Positions 1 to 10,377 of a DNA stretch of 53,958 nt are shown here, in pieces. How positions within the stretch are numbered: the first letter of the stretch is position 1; every line of letters starts with the position of its first letter. The DNA is from Purshia tridentata (lineage: Eukaryota > Streptophyta > Magnoliopsida > Rosales > Rosaceae): positions 1 through 53,958 of the forward strand of contig QANT01006225.1 in the NCBI GenBank assembly GCA_003254885.1. Direction: 5' to 3'. The translations under genes and the position numbers were made by a program. The notes below the pieces were generated by a model. The model was not told where the DNA came from and ran no database searches. It was given only the letters and a program-made list of their open reading frames with translations.

Positions 1-335
1 CAACGTGTTTCTAGTATCGATCCTTCTTCCTTCATGGAGGTATGCCACCTCTTTATAGCAAAAATGGTTTTTTTCGTTGTCCTTTACTTTCACATCTTTA
101 TTTCTCTCTCATTAAACCTTCTTAATGAGCCTGGTCGTGTGTTTTTCGTGGGTGGTTTAATAGTGATAAATGGGCTATTATTCCAATTAAAGAGGGGGGT
201 TATCCTTTGTTATGGGCTTGAGTTCATACCTTGCCTTTCGGGTTTTACTTGCGTTATTAGGGGCTTTCATACCGTTATTTCGGATAGGGTCTTATTGCTT
301 TTTGGGTTTGGGCCTAGATATTTTTAACATCCACA
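1..335 (-). repeat. 3' LTR of the retrotransposon (partial)
   Basis: This aligns with 6320-6656 across shared blocks such as GGAGGTAT, TTTATAGC, CTTCTTAAT, CCTGGTCG and GGCCTAGA, and both end in CATCCACA. It is clearly diverged from the right LTR by substitutions and small indels, so the insertion is not recent. The outer part lies outside the window. Confidence 0.8.
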
Positions 336-338
336 ATG

Positions 339-355
339 CCCCTTCTTCTCTCTTT
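339..355 (-). other. Polypurine tract of the LTR retrotransposon
   Basis: On the minus strand this reads AAAGAGAGAAGAAGGGG, followed by CAT and then the TGTGGATG start of the 3' LTR. A purine run directly upstream of the 3' LTR is where plus-strand DNA synthesis is primed. Its position supports the assigned orientation. Confidence 0.75.
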
Positions 356-479
356 ATACACATTTTTAAGTATGAAGAAAGAAAATCATATAGAGCAAAA
401 ATAATTCATGAAAAGAGGGTACTAAATGTGTACCTTTTAGAGCTTGCCCCCAGTTTTTTGGGGCTGCATGTCTTTGATC

Positions 480-1150
480 GAAGTTTGAGACAATGTGCCT
501 TTAGTTGAACTTTCGAAGCTTTTAGCTTTTGTTCGAACTTTCGAAGCTCTTAGCTTTTAAGCGAAAATTTGAGGCTCCGTGTCTTTGGTCAAACTTTCGA
601 AGCTCTGGCTTTTGTTCAAACTTTCGAAGCTCTTAGCTTTTGTTAGAACTTTCGAAGATCTTAGCTTTTGAGTGAAAGTTTGAGGCTCCGTGCCTTTGGT
701 CAAACTTTCGAAGCTCTTTGCTTTTGTTCAAACTTTCGAAGCTCTTAGCTTTTGTTCGAAAGTTTGAGGCTTCGTGCCTTTGGTCAAACTTTCAAAGCTC
801 TTGACTTTTGTTCGAACTTTCGAAGCTCTTAGCTTTTGTTCGAATTTTCAAAGCTCTTAGCTTTTATTCGAACTTTTGAAGCTCTTAGCTTTTGTTCGAA
901 AGTTTGAGGCTCCGTGCCTTTGGTCAAACTTTCGAAGCTCTTAGCTTTTGTTCGAACTTTCAAAGCTCTTAGCTTTTGTTCGAACTTTCAAAGCTCTTAG
1001 CTTTTGTTCGAACTTTCGAAGCTCTTAGCTTTTGTTCGAAAGTTTGAGGCTCTGTGCCTTTGGTCAAACTTTTGAAGCTCTTGGCTTTTGTTCGAACTTT
1101 CGAAGCTCTTAGCTTTTGTTCGAAAGTTTGAGGCTTCGTGCCTTTATTGA
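480..1150. repeat. Tandem array in the retrotransposon interior (about 28-bp units)
   Basis: About 20 imperfect copies of a roughly 28-bp unit built around CTTTCGAAGCTCTTAGCTTT. A longer variant carrying GTTTGAGGCTCCGTGCCTTTGG recurs every few units, giving a higher-order pattern. The array sits between the integrase remnant and the 3' LTR, where plant gypsy elements often carry non-coding repeats. Short open frames across it are repeat artefacts. Confidence 0.85.
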
Positions 1151-2995
1151 CTTTCAAATAAACATTTTCCATGCCACTTTCCCGGGAATGTAGGTCCAAA
1201 TGTGTTTGACATAGTATATACTTTATTTCCTCTTGCTATTTAATCTATTCATTCTATAGCATGCGATATAATCATGGACTTTCATCTATGAAAATGATCA
1301 ATATCATTCAATTATTTTTAAAAGAGTGAGGTAAAGAATCTTTAGCTTTTCTTGGTGGAAATAGCGGCTGATCCCACCATGTGAGCTAGATGTCATACAC
1401 ATTGGGATTGCACCTATTTTTTCTTGCCATTGTGCCTTAAGAACATCTAGCTCTTATGATGGCCCTTTTTTCTTCTTCCTTTGNCCTTTTTTCTTCTTCC
1501 TTTGTGTGGTGCATTGATGCCCCCTTCTCCAAACTTTTGGTAAGTCTAATTGGGTTATGCCTTTTCCCAACTTACAGGGATGATCGGTCTAATATGTCTC
1601 TACATCAAGTCTATTTTTGCAAACTGAGAATATGAGAGTCAAAGGAATTTAAGGATTCCGTCTAGTATTCATAGGGTTTATTTGACAAATTTGCACAGCC
1701 AAATAAATAAAGAAAACGTAATTAGATAGAAATTCTTATCTGTTGGAGCTCAGCTTGGAGCTATTCAAGGTCGGGGTTTGTTGCATGAAGTCTGTTCGGA
1801 ACCTTTTGGGTATGGCTTCAGGGGTAAGCGGGTGTTCATACTCGACCCCTTTTTTTTTTTTTTTTATTTCCAANTTTTTTTTTTACTCCAAATTCCTGCA
1901 TCTCTCTGAGATGTTCGTATTCAAAGGGCAATAACTTTCTCCCTATACTTCCGAATTACGAACTGTAAGATTGCTTGGAAAGCTAACATCCGTGTCCTTC
2001 CAAAGGTATATAGCTCATTATCTAGTTCTCTCTGAATTGGTACAGTTTAATCCAAGAATTTGGCTGATCTGCAGAGGAAATCAGTTCACAGGAGCAGGGT
2101 GCACTCTCAGATTTTTAGAAAAATGATCACAGCTCCGATTGCCCTGAAAATTGGTGAAATAATAGTAGACATCCATAGTTTCTTGCACAAAAATATCCAA
2201 GCGTTTTGGAGTTATAGGTCAGTACAGTTTCAGTTTTCACTCAAGCTTGAAATATGGAAATAGCCATTTATTCACCAAATTTCAAGTTTGAGTGAGAGGT
2301 ATCTCAAAGTCCCAAATCAGTCGGTATTTGAGTAATAAAATCAAGTTTCAGTGACCTACTATTATCCAAACAAAGTCCAGTTAAGATTATCTCAAGAAAA
2401 ATACACAGACAAGTGAAAAATATATACGTGCAAAGTGGATTTTACTTTCTAGACTTGCAGATTTTACGGTCAACTTAGAAATGTCACCAAAAATTCATCC
2501 GAGGTCAGATTGAGGTGATCTTGGTCTTAAAACGACCATTGTTATGTCTAGTTTCTGCTCACCAGAAATCAGCTCGAGAAACCTTACCAGTCAATACAGT
2601 TTAATTAATCAAATATGATGGTAATTTGGGGAGCATGATTTCTCATAAATATGGCATTCCTACAAATTCAAAAAATCTCCGAGCCTTATGATTACCTCCT
2701 CGGGACGTGCCCGGGCGATCGAGTTCCTGTTTCAAGCCCTTCTTTTGGAGAAGTGGCTGCTGAAGATCCAATTCAAGGAGATCTTCCTACTGCCACGAAT
2801 GTTGACGCTTCGATGCTCCCTTCATCTTCAACGGTCGATGGTTCTGATTCTCTGAGCAAGAGATAGTTATGAGGAATTCATCTCTCTGTGTGAATTCAAC
2901 TTGCGTGTGTGCCTTCTGTATTCTGTTTTCCCGCTTTTTCTCATTCTAATAAAATATGAACTATTAAATGCATTTTTCTTTCATATGTCAAGTAC
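1151..2995. other. Retrotransposon interior without a recognisable gene
   Basis: No recognisable protein is encoded on either strand. There are two single N positions (1484 and 1874), the first flanked by identical 20-bp copies. An open frame at 2651-2866 on the plus strand (71 codons, antisense to the element, rich in Ser, Pro and Asp) has coding-like composition but no recognised domain. Confidence 0.5.
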
Positions 2996-3425
2996 ATTTG
3001 GTGTTTTGATCGAAAATATTCATAGTGTCCGCAATTTCTCGGACGCCTTCTTTCGAACGTTCAATGCTTCAATCAAATATTCAATGCTCCAATTGAAGAT
3101 GTTCATAGCGTANTCATAGCGTACGCAATTTCTCGAACGCCTTCTTTCGAACATTCAGTGCTTCAATCGAAGACGTTCATAGCGTACGCATTTTCTCGAA
3201 CGTCCTTTTTCCGATCATTGAATGCTTAGATCGAAGACGTTTATGGCATACGTAAAATACTCGAACGCCTTCTTTCGAACATTCATTACTTCGATCGAAG
3301 ACGTTCGTAGCGTACATTGTTTTCTTGAACGTCATCCTTTCGAGCATTCAGTGCTTCGATGGAAGACGTCCATAACATATGCATTTTCTTGGACATTCTC
3401 TTTCGAACGTTCAAAGTCCTTATTT
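2995..3425. repeat. Second tandem array in the retrotransposon interior (about 60-bp units)
   Basis: Six to seven imperfect units of about 60 bp, each holding a form of TTTCTCGAACGCCTTCTTTCG, then ATTCAGTGCTTCGATCG, then GACGTTCATAGCGTACGC. An N at 3113 sits inside a unit between two identical 10-bp copies of TCATAGCGTA, so the copy number may be wrong by a fraction of a unit. Confidence 0.82.
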
Positions 3426-3564
3426 CATTTTCAGGAAGAGATGCTCAGTTTTCATTCAAATTCATCAGTTGTTATTAATACTATTCCTCAAAAAAGTATC
3501 ATGCATGAAGAAATAATGAACAAGAACACTTTCAAACATAATATATTTTTTTAAAAAAAAAATG

Positions 3565-3906
3565 AATGGCGTTCCAAGGTCTCGGCAAGTCCTTCCCAGT
3601 TCGGAGTTCTCGAAGTTTGTAGGCCCCTTTTCCGAAGACTGCCATGACTTCGTAAGGGCCTTTCCATACTTTCTTAAACTTTTCGGATTCTAGTAGTTCT
3701 TCCGATTTGGGTCCTTAGAGTTCTCGAAGTTTGTAGGCCCCTTTTCCGAAGACTACCATGACTTCGTAAGGGCCTTCCCATACTTTCTTAAACTTTCCAA
3801 ATTCTGGTAGTTTTCCCGATTTGGGTCCTTGGTTCAAAATTCGTTTTAAAACCCAATCTTTAATTCTAAAATAGTGAGCATCTTGCACTATGTGAATACA
3901 GTACAT
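3565..3906 (-). pseudogene. Broken integrase C-terminal fragment of a Ty3/gypsy polyprotein, internally duplicated
   Basis: The minus-strand frame contains WVLKRILNQGPKSGK, KVWEGPYEVMVVFGKGAYKL, then after a stop at the repeat junction VWKGPYEVMAVFGKGAYKL and LPRPWNAIHF. The order (D/W)-VL-(R/K)-(R/K), GPKSGK, WEGPY, GKGAYKL, LPRPWNA is the usual end of plant gypsy integrase. A 114-bp segment is duplicated in tandem (3604-3717 and 3718-3831). The unit is 38 codons, so the duplication keeps frame, but the junction codon is TAA where the other copy has CAA. No catalytic core, RNase H or reverse transcriptase is visible upstream, so the fragment is non-functional. Confidence 0.8.
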
Positions 3907-4499
3907 GCAGTTTTATCATGGAATAATAGTCTCACATAAAGATGAGTGATCGCATGGCAGTAGTATTGTGCAAATATAGAAGATTCAAAGACAATTCACA
4001 TAAGCACGATAAACAACATGGTAAGGAGGAAGTTAAAGTAACGAATTCTTAGCTTCCTTTAGTTTCCGATCTGGAGTACGTAGTGGCTGAGTTTTTCTTG
4101 CTCTTAGTCCACCGAGTATGTAGCCCGTATTCAAGTCTCTTGTGTAGCTTTTTTTTTTTTTTAGGACTGAATGAGATTGGCTGGACGGCAGTGGGTAGAA
4201 GGGCTTCAGATGCCTAGGAGTACTCATCTCTGCTGCTTTCTGCTTGGCCGTGCCATGCTCACTGTGCCATGGTTCTTTCGATGTTTTAATCGAGGAGGCC
4301 ATAGAGCAATTGTAGCACCATCTGGTGAAGTCTTGCTTTTCAGAAGGCAGACGCCTTCGTGTCATGCTCCTAGCATGCTTGCATCAACAATTTCTTAGTC
4401 GTTTCATCAATCATCCTCTCATAGTACCTATTGATTGAATTTTATGCTACCTCTGCTCATGGAACAATATATCCATTCATCTAGAAATATATTGACAAT

Positions 4500-5850
4500 A
4501 TATAGCATAGTGTAAAATGAGTTCAGATAACTTCCTTCTACCACGAATAGATGCTTCTTCGAGCGGCCCATAAAGAACATCGGTTCAGGTCCACCATCGA
4601 ACAAGCTTCTCGGACGTCAGTGAGCTCGAAGGTTGATCGAGTTTGGTCCTCTGTTCGAGTAGAACTCGTCGCGTGTCAAGGTTGTACTCAGGGGTAGGTC
4701 GTAATGCTGGGTCGATCTCCTCGCAAGTTGGAGCTTTCTTTGAGCCGTGCCAGCAGGTCGGAGTTTGGTCGAGCCAACCGAGCTACTATCACATCAGAGC
4801 TTGCTGTTCGGAACTCGCAGCTCGGAGGTTGCAGTTCACTGGGTTGATGTTTGGAAAGCTGGTCGAGCTCGTCGAGACTGGAGCGTACATTCATGCATTT
4901 AGGTGGCTGCCCGCTGCGGGTCGAGTTCGAAGTCAGCCACTTCAGGTTCTGCAATGTCTAGTTCATGCTCGCTGAAGGTCGTGCGTTCACGTCGCAGGTT
5001 GGACCTCGTCTCGACTAAAGGTCGCACGGGCCACTGCTTCATCTGACTGTTGATCGAAGCTCAAGGCTCGCTGCTCATAGCCGGTGGTCGAAGCTCGGAG
5101 TTCCCAGGTTTTGATCGAACTCGTTCAGTCAGCTCAACGCTTATCGCCTCGAACTCGAAGGCAATCAGGTTGGTGGTCGGAGCTGCGTCGAGCCATGCAC
5201 CTTGCAGGTCACCGGGTTGCTGGTTCAGGAGCGAGTCACGGGTCGTAGTTCGCGGGTCGAGCATGAAGATCAAAGCTCGCTACGGGTCAGATCTTCGTGC
5301 AGCTTCGTGGAGCTTCTGTTCTGTTCTGTTCTGGTATGCTGGTGCGTTCAGGTGACTGCCCGTTGCTGGTCGAGTTCGAAGTCAGGGGTCTGGTCGAGCT
5401 GAAGGCCATCGTTCAAAGCTCCCAGGCCAAAGGTACGTGGCCGGAACTTGGTCGAAGTCGGGTCTGGTCGAGCTGAAGACCATCGTTCGAAGCTCCCAGG
5501 CCAGAAGTTGTCACGGTCGCAGCCTTGTTGGATCACAGGTTGAAGCTCGGATTGAGCTCGTTGCGAGTTGAGCTCGAAGGCGGAAGCTTCGTCGAGTTTG
5601 GAGTGGGGCGTTCTGGTCCAGTTCGAAGCTTACAGAAAAACTGGGTCGAGCTCGCCGGAGGTTCGGAGTGGGGCGTTCTTGTCCAGTTCGGAGCTCACAG
5701 AAAGACTGGGTCGAGCTCGCCGAGGCTAGATGGTCGAGTTCCTCTGCTGCCAAAGCAGCGCAGGGCCCAGCAGCAAGCTTCACCGTCGACGAGATTTGGC
5801 AGCTCGACGGGCGCAGGCTGTGCGGCGGCGTTGCAAATTTTTTTGCTAAA
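4500..5850. other. GC-rich low-complexity spacer of the retrotransposon
   Basis: This block sits downstream of the primer binding site on the minus strand, where gag would be. It is much richer in G+C than the rest of the window and repeats words such as GGTCGAG, GAGCTCG, GTTCGAAG and TTCGGAG. A longer local duplication is seen at about 5360-5510, where GGTCTGGTCGAGCTGAAG and CATCGTTC recur, and another at about 5595-5720. Several open frames overlap on both strands, as expected for GC-rich sequence with few stops. None resembles gag. Confidence 0.55.
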
Positions 5851-6022
5851 TAAAAGCTATTTCCAATAATCCCAGTGTTAGATGCTGGGTCAGAAATACG
5901 TAATCACAAAATTCATCAATTTATCAAAAATAGAAAATTAGAATTTTCTCTGATTGGGGTATTAGTTGCTGCCCCCAGTGTAGACGACATCCAATGCTTC
6001 TCTGATGGCTTTTTGCTCAAGT

Positions 6023-6040
6023 TTCCCACAGACGGCGCCA
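6023..6040 (-). other. Primer binding site region of the LTR retrotransposon
   Basis: On the minus strand TGGCGCCGTCTGTGGGAA starts 2 nt after the LTR end. TGGCGCC with a following GT is a common start of plant gypsy primer binding sites. By memory the first nine bases match the 3' end of plant tRNA-Asp; the remaining bases do not, and the tRNA assignment is unverified. Confidence 0.7.
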
Positions 6041-6042
6041 TT

Positions 6043-6656
6043 TGTTGATGCCAAAAATCTCCAGTAATGATAATTGGTCAACAAAAATTGTTCACGATCA
6101 TCTTGAGAAGCCAAAATTCCATCTTCAGTCATCGTCCACAAATGCGGAGGGGGGTGTACCACCATTTGTTGATGCCAAAAATCTCCAGTAATGATAATTG
6201 GTCAACAAAAATTGTTCACGATCATCTTGAGAAGCCAAAATTCCATCTTCAGTCATCGTCCACAAATGCGAAGGGGGGGTGTACCTGCAAAAAACACTCC
6301 GATGCCAAAATGAGTCTAGATTCAGTGTGTTTCTTCATTTTTTCCATTGTCTCCGTCCTCCATTGCGTGGAGGTATATTACCTTTTTATAGCCAAGTGGG
6401 CCTTTTCGTTGTTCACCCCTTTATTTCTCTCATTAATCCTTCTTAATAAACCTGGTCGCGGGGGTTTTTTTCGTGGGTGGTATTATGGTGGTAAATGGGC
6501 TATTATTTTAATTAAAGAGGGGGGTTATCCTTTGTTCCGGGCTTTAAGTTTATACTTTTCGGGCTTTACTTCCGTTATTTGGGACTTTCATACCGTTATT
6601 TCAGACTGGGCCTTATTGCTTTTTGGGTTTAGGCCTAGACATTTTTAACATCCACA
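6043..6656 (-). repeat. 5' LTR of the retrotransposon, with a 124-bp tandem duplication at its inner end
   Basis: The LTR runs from TGTTGATG (6043) to CATCCACA (6656). A 124-bp segment starting CCATTTGTTGATGCC occurs twice in tandem (about 6037-6160 and 6161-6284), nearly identical. The duplicated piece includes the few bases of interior next to the LTR, so the duplication spans the LTR/interior border and probably arose after integration. Without it the LTR would be about 490 bp. Confidence 0.78.
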
Positions 6657-6719
6657 CACGGTAATTAAAATATAAAGAGGACTAGTGCTGGAGTAGCTCT
6701 AATTCATAGAGGAGAATTA

Positions 6720-7003
6720 GGGCCTATTTGCAACTGCTTTTTAGAAGCGCTTTTATTTAGTAGCGCTTTTGCTAGAAGCGGTTCTGCACAGAAGTACATA
6801 CAAATTTTTATAAAAATTACATGTAATTTATGCAAAATGTGCTTTTTGATAAAAGTATCAGTCAAGTGCTTCTCAAAAAATCCCTTAAAAACGCTTTTAT
6901 AACCCAGAACCACTTATGTATATTTCTATTAAACGATACCAAAAGCACTTTTACTAATCTGAAAACGCTTTTAACAATTCTAAAAGCACTGTCAAACAAA
7001 TCC
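6720..7003. mobile_element. PIF/Harbinger-like MITE, 284 bp
   Basis: Flanked by TTA on both sides (6717-6719 and 7004-7006). The ends are imperfect inverted repeats: the left reads GGGCCTATTTGCAACTGCTTTT, and the right end read in reverse begins GGATTTGTTTGACAGTGCTTTT. The body repeats AAGCGCTTTT / AAAAGCACTT words on both arms and has no open frame. TTA target duplications and G-rich ends are typical of PIF/Harbinger MITEs. Length and end divergence suggest an old copy. Confidence 0.62.
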
Positions 7004-7006
7004 TTA

Positions 7007-7953
7007 ATTAAAGTGAGCAGACATGGCCCGGTCAGTTTTGATCGATTTCGTGATCATATATTAAATTCTCAGCAGCTAGCGACCAAAAAAGGCAACTAAA
7101 TCACTATTTGGGTGAGGCAGCCACCATTAATATAGTACCATTATTTGACCATCACCTACACTACACCTGAAATATTCTTCACTTTGAATGGGACAGATTA
7201 GATGAATATAGGCATGCAAGTGGTTGATACCTTTGTTTAAAGCCAATTACATATCTTTTGGAGTGGTGGCTATCAGCAAAAGCCAAAAATATAATATATA
7301 TGGATTTTCTGTTTCAGAGAAAAAGGTCAAAAGTCTTAGGATGAAAAAACCGCAGTTGTTCTTCGAAACAAGTTCAACCAAGAAGCTAAAACAGCAGGCA
7401 AGAAAGCAAATAAATATATAGAAAAATCATAATCTCCCTATAACCATTTCTTTCTCCAAATTTCTCTTTTATTAAAAAGATGACAATATTGTAATTTGAA
7501 GTCCAAATTAGCTCTGTTAATTTTTTAGGTAATGCAGGCATGCTATCAGGAAAGATGTATTTCATATTATATTTTTGATCCTTATAGTTCGATTTGATAT
7601 GATATTTTAATCTCTATAATTTGTCATGATTTTTATGTAAGTACCTTTTTTGTGTTTTTCATCAGTGTACTCAATCAAAAAGTTAAACAAATGAAGTTGA
7701 ATTTTTCGCCTTCATCTCAAGCTAAACTAATCTATATGGGTACGCTTGTTACTATATATTTGAATTAATTATAATTGGGCATCTAAATATCCAATTATTA
7801 AGAAACGTTTTGGAAGATGGAATTTAAAATATTTTTGTTATTTCTTTATTAATCAACGAATCTAAGCATCGTTCTGACAGAGGCCAAAAAAAAAAAAAGC
7901 ATCGATCTAACCAAAATATAAAAAAAAAAAAAACGTTATTTGAAGCATATAAA
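7007..7953. other. Intergenic, AT-rich, nothing recognised
   Basis: Short A-runs near 7890 and 7920 and general AT-rich sequence. The 65-codon open frame at 7224-7421 has no recognisable domain and no supporting context. The distal promoter of the first ERF gene may reach into this stretch. Confidence 0.5.
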
Positions 7954-8080
7954 ACATGTGATGGAAACAAACCTGCACTGCAAAGCATGATGAAGTTTCA
8001 TGGAAGTAGCCCCATCATCAATATTATATGAACACGCTTTACAAGTAAAAAGTCGAATAAGCCTCCCCCACATCCCCATG

Positions 8081-8088
8081 TATATATA
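8081..8088 (+). promoter_or_regulatory. TATA box of the first ERF gene
   Basis: TATATATA lies 126 bp upstream of the start codon, followed by a C/A-rich leader. The same box at the same distance is kept in the duplicate gene. Confidence 0.7.
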
Positions 8089-8214
8089 GAAAGCCTAATA
8101 AGGCTCCCATGTTCAATCAAAACAGCTTCAAAAGCCATTGATCAGATTTGCAGATCACAGATTCACAGTCACTAATTCAAAACCCATCAACTACTACTCA
8201 AGTCATATTCAGAA

Positions 8215-8937
8215 ATGTCCACAGAAACCATCTCAATCTCCAACTGGGCTCTCTTGGAATCAATCCGCCAACATCTTCTAGATGATGATTTTGATACCCA
8301 GCAACCATTTTTAGCCGATTCTCCAACTTCAACCTCTAGCAGTCAATACGAGGTAGAGGGTTGGGGTGATACGGTGGGAACATTGAGCTCTGATTTGGAG
8401 ATGATATTGGAGCCTCAGCCTCAAGCATTCACAACCCAATTTGATGAGGCGGCAACGGAGGCGGCGCGTGAAGTTCAGGCGCCGCGGAATGAGCGGGTGA
8501 GTGAGAGGCATTTTAGGGGCGTGAGGCGGCGGCCGTGGGGGAAGTACGCGGCGGAAATAAGGGACCCCAAAAGGAACGGGGCGAGAGTGTGGCTTGGAAC
8601 CTACGAAACGGCTGAGGACGCTGGCTTGGCTTACGACCGAGCCGCTTTCAAAATGCGTGGCTCCAAGGCAAAGCTCAACTTTCCTCATCTCATTGGCTCT
8701 CATGATTTGGCGCAGGCTCGTCGTGTGGGTCCCAAGCGTGGTTCACCGGAGCCGTCGTCTTTGTCATCCGGATTGTCGGATGGCGGCTCTCCGAAGCTTA
8801 AGCGGAAGAGGAGTGGCGTCGACTCGGCGGCTAAAGCCGAGTTGGATGAAGCAGCTCATGAAGAGTTTCATGTGTTCCAAATGGGGGGGTCATTCACACT
8901 TGGCAACCAACTATTGGTTGACGAATTGTACATGTGA
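8215..8937 (+). CDS. AP2/ERF transcription factor, group IX (ERF13-like), intact copy
   Basis: Single-exon gene of 240 residues. One AP2/ERF domain lies at about 98-157 with [35 protein letters not shown] and [10 protein letters not shown]. Alanine and aspartate in AAEIRD mark the ERF rather than the DREB subfamily, so GCC-box binding is expected. LNFPHLIGS directly after the domain and a later RGSPEPSS segment match the ERF13 type of group IX. The N-terminus carries [16 protein letters not shown], a conserved acidic motif of this group, followed by further acidic sequence. KLKRKR (194-199) is a likely nuclear signal, and the C-terminus ends in an acidic, hydrophobic tail (VDELYM). Group IX ERFs respond to ethylene, jasmonate and pathogens; that role is inferred from the family. 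The start is supported by the leader and by identity with the duplicate. Confidence 0.93.
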   Translation: MSTETISISNWALLESIRQHLLDDDFDTQQPFLADSPTSTSSSQYEVEGWGDTVGTLSSDLEMILEPQPQAFTTQFDEAATEAAREVQAPRNERVSERHFRGVRRRPWGKYAAEIRDPKRNGARVWLGTYETAEDAGLAYDRAAFKMRGSKAKLNFPHLIGSHDLAQARRVGPKRGSPEPSSLSSGLSDGGSPKLKRKRSGVDSAAKAELDEAAHEEFHVFQMGGSFTLGNQLLVDELYM

Positions 8938-9211
8938 TGGTCTTGTGGCCATCTGAATGCTCATATTTTCTTTTTGTTTTCTAGTTGAGTTATATAGAAG
9001 TAATTTCCGGCAAACAAAATTGTCAATCATTCATTACGTTTATAAAATCCCTTCAGAATTTTTATTTTTTTATTTTACATGAAGCAAATTTGAAATAATT
9101 CAACTCCTTCTAATGGTCAAGCCTTTTTATCTCTTGCACTCACGATCATAATTCAACTCTTATCTTCTCACTCTAAAACTGAAAAAATAGAATATTATCT
9201 GAAGCGAAGAT

Positions 9212-10131
9212 TTTTACATGCCACTGTAAACAGTTTCGCATGGGTTGGTCTATTTTTTATGTCGATCATTTCATCAGCTAGCTCTTGCAGGACCAATAAA
9301 TTGAGGAACAAATCCTCTTTCAGATTATTGCATGTTTTATAGTTTTATCAGGATAAGCAAACCTCTAAACTTTCATTTTACTCTTAGAAGAATAGCATTT
9401 CTTGAAGATTTTTGCTTAATGGACATTTGCAATGAAGGTTGAGGAATATGCACTCTTTTTGTTCAACAATGAGCATATATATTGTGAGATTAATTGCTCA
9501 GAATTTGGAGTCTGATATTACCAATTATTTTTTAGGCATTGGGGAAGGCTATGCAAGAGCACTAGAACCAAGCTGTGGATCTTAACAATTGTTTCACTCT
9601 CCTATAAAATGTAAAGATAAATTTATAAATTAATCACGAATTTGGATATAGACTTAGGGTGTTCATCAAATTGTTAATTAAATGCTTTTTTCATTCTTAA
9701 TTTCAACTTTGAAAAAGTAATGTTTACATATGCAATAATACTATTCTTATCATATTTATTATACCATCTTATATATTTGTCATATTAGATAGAATTTTCT
9801 TTTATTTTTAAGGTTTTTTTGTTTAATGTCTAATGTATTCTTACCATATTTATTATACCATCTTATATATGTGTCATATTAAATAGAATTTTCTTTATTT
9901 TTAAGGTTTTTTTTGTTTAGTGATTAATGTATGAATATTATGTAGATTGTCACGTAAAGTAGTATAAAATTATGATATGAAAACTTGGTAAGTATATTAT
10001 TTTTTGAATATATATATATGTTAATTTTTCTTAAATTTCATTTCAATCCTAACTTCTTTATTTTTAGTCTAAGCTCCTAGAGTATGTATTGGCCAATTTA
10101 GAGAGATATTGCAGACAATGAATTCAAGTAT
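9212..10131. other. Intergenic, AT-rich, with one local duplication
   Basis: No gene seen. A roughly 90-bp segment beginning TATTCTTA(T/C)CATATTTATT occurs twice in tandem (about 9743-9828 and 9836-9922) with minor differences. Confidence 0.6.
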
Positions 10132-10141
10132 TCAATTGACA

Positions 10142-10280
10142 AGGTGCATCTCTCTTGCGAAAGATGAGAAATAAATGAGGAAAGAGAGAGGGGTATTATG
10201 CACTGTGCAAGAGGGTCCACCTACCCTCTCTCTCTTTCTGCATTTATTCCACATCTCTCTTCTACAAGAGAGATGCATCC
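10142..10280. mobile_element. Foldback MITE (139 bp) with a 10-bp target duplication
   Basis: Flanked by identical TCAATTGACA at 10132-10141 and 10281-10290. The two halves are imperfect inverted repeats: GGTGCATCTCTCTTG on the left against GGATGCATCTCTCTTG on the right in reverse, continuing through AATAAATG and AAAGAGAGAGG. Nearly the whole element folds into one stem. A 9-10 bp target duplication points to a Mutator-type MITE. The palindromic TCAATTGA core of the flank makes the exact border uncertain by 1-2 bases. Confidence 0.7.
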
Positions 10281-10377
10281 TCAATTGACATATGCACAAA
10301 GATAGGCTAGGTTTTTTTTTTTTTTTTCCCAATGAAGTGAGAGGGTAGTTTATATATGACATAAAATGTATTTAATT

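Larger units (their letters stand above)
1..6656 (-). mobile_element. Non-autonomous Ty3/gypsy-like LTR retrotransposon, partial at the left window edge
   Basis: Two related segments, 1-335 and about 6320-6656, lie in direct orientation and both end in TTTTTAACATCCACA. The right LTR begins TGTTGATG at 6043, so the LTR ends form a short imperfect inverted repeat (TGTTGATG / CATCCACA). On the minus strand a primer-binding-like sequence starting TGGCGCCGT lies 2 nt inside the right LTR, and a purine run lies just inside the left LTR. These fix the orientation as minus: 5' LTR on the right, 3' LTR on the left. The 5.7-kb interior has no open gag or pol. Only a broken integrase C-terminus (3565-3906) is recognisable. 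The rest is tandem arrays and spacer. This is the build of a LARD-like element moved by proteins of a relative. The outer target duplication cannot be tested because the left end is outside the window. Confidence 0.82.
7954..9211 (+). repeat. Tandem duplication unit, copy 1 (ERF promoter, gene and 3' flank)
   Basis: From ACATGTGATGGAAAC (7954) to about AGCGAAGAT (9211) this segment matches 10876-12931. It includes about 260 bp of promoter, the leader, the coding region and about 270 bp of 3' flank. The promoter is almost as well preserved as the coding part. The second copy is longer because of a hAT-like insertion, and it lacks about 35 bp of 3' flank. Confidence 0.9.

Noticed and set aside
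4643..5869. Several 60-114 codon open frames in the GC-rich block on both strands
   Set aside because: They overlap each other on both strands, are made of short repeats, and match no gag or other family.
8329..8956. Long open frames in other frames over the first ERF gene
   Set aside because: They overlap the AP2-coding frame, have no domain, and reflect its GC-rich codons.
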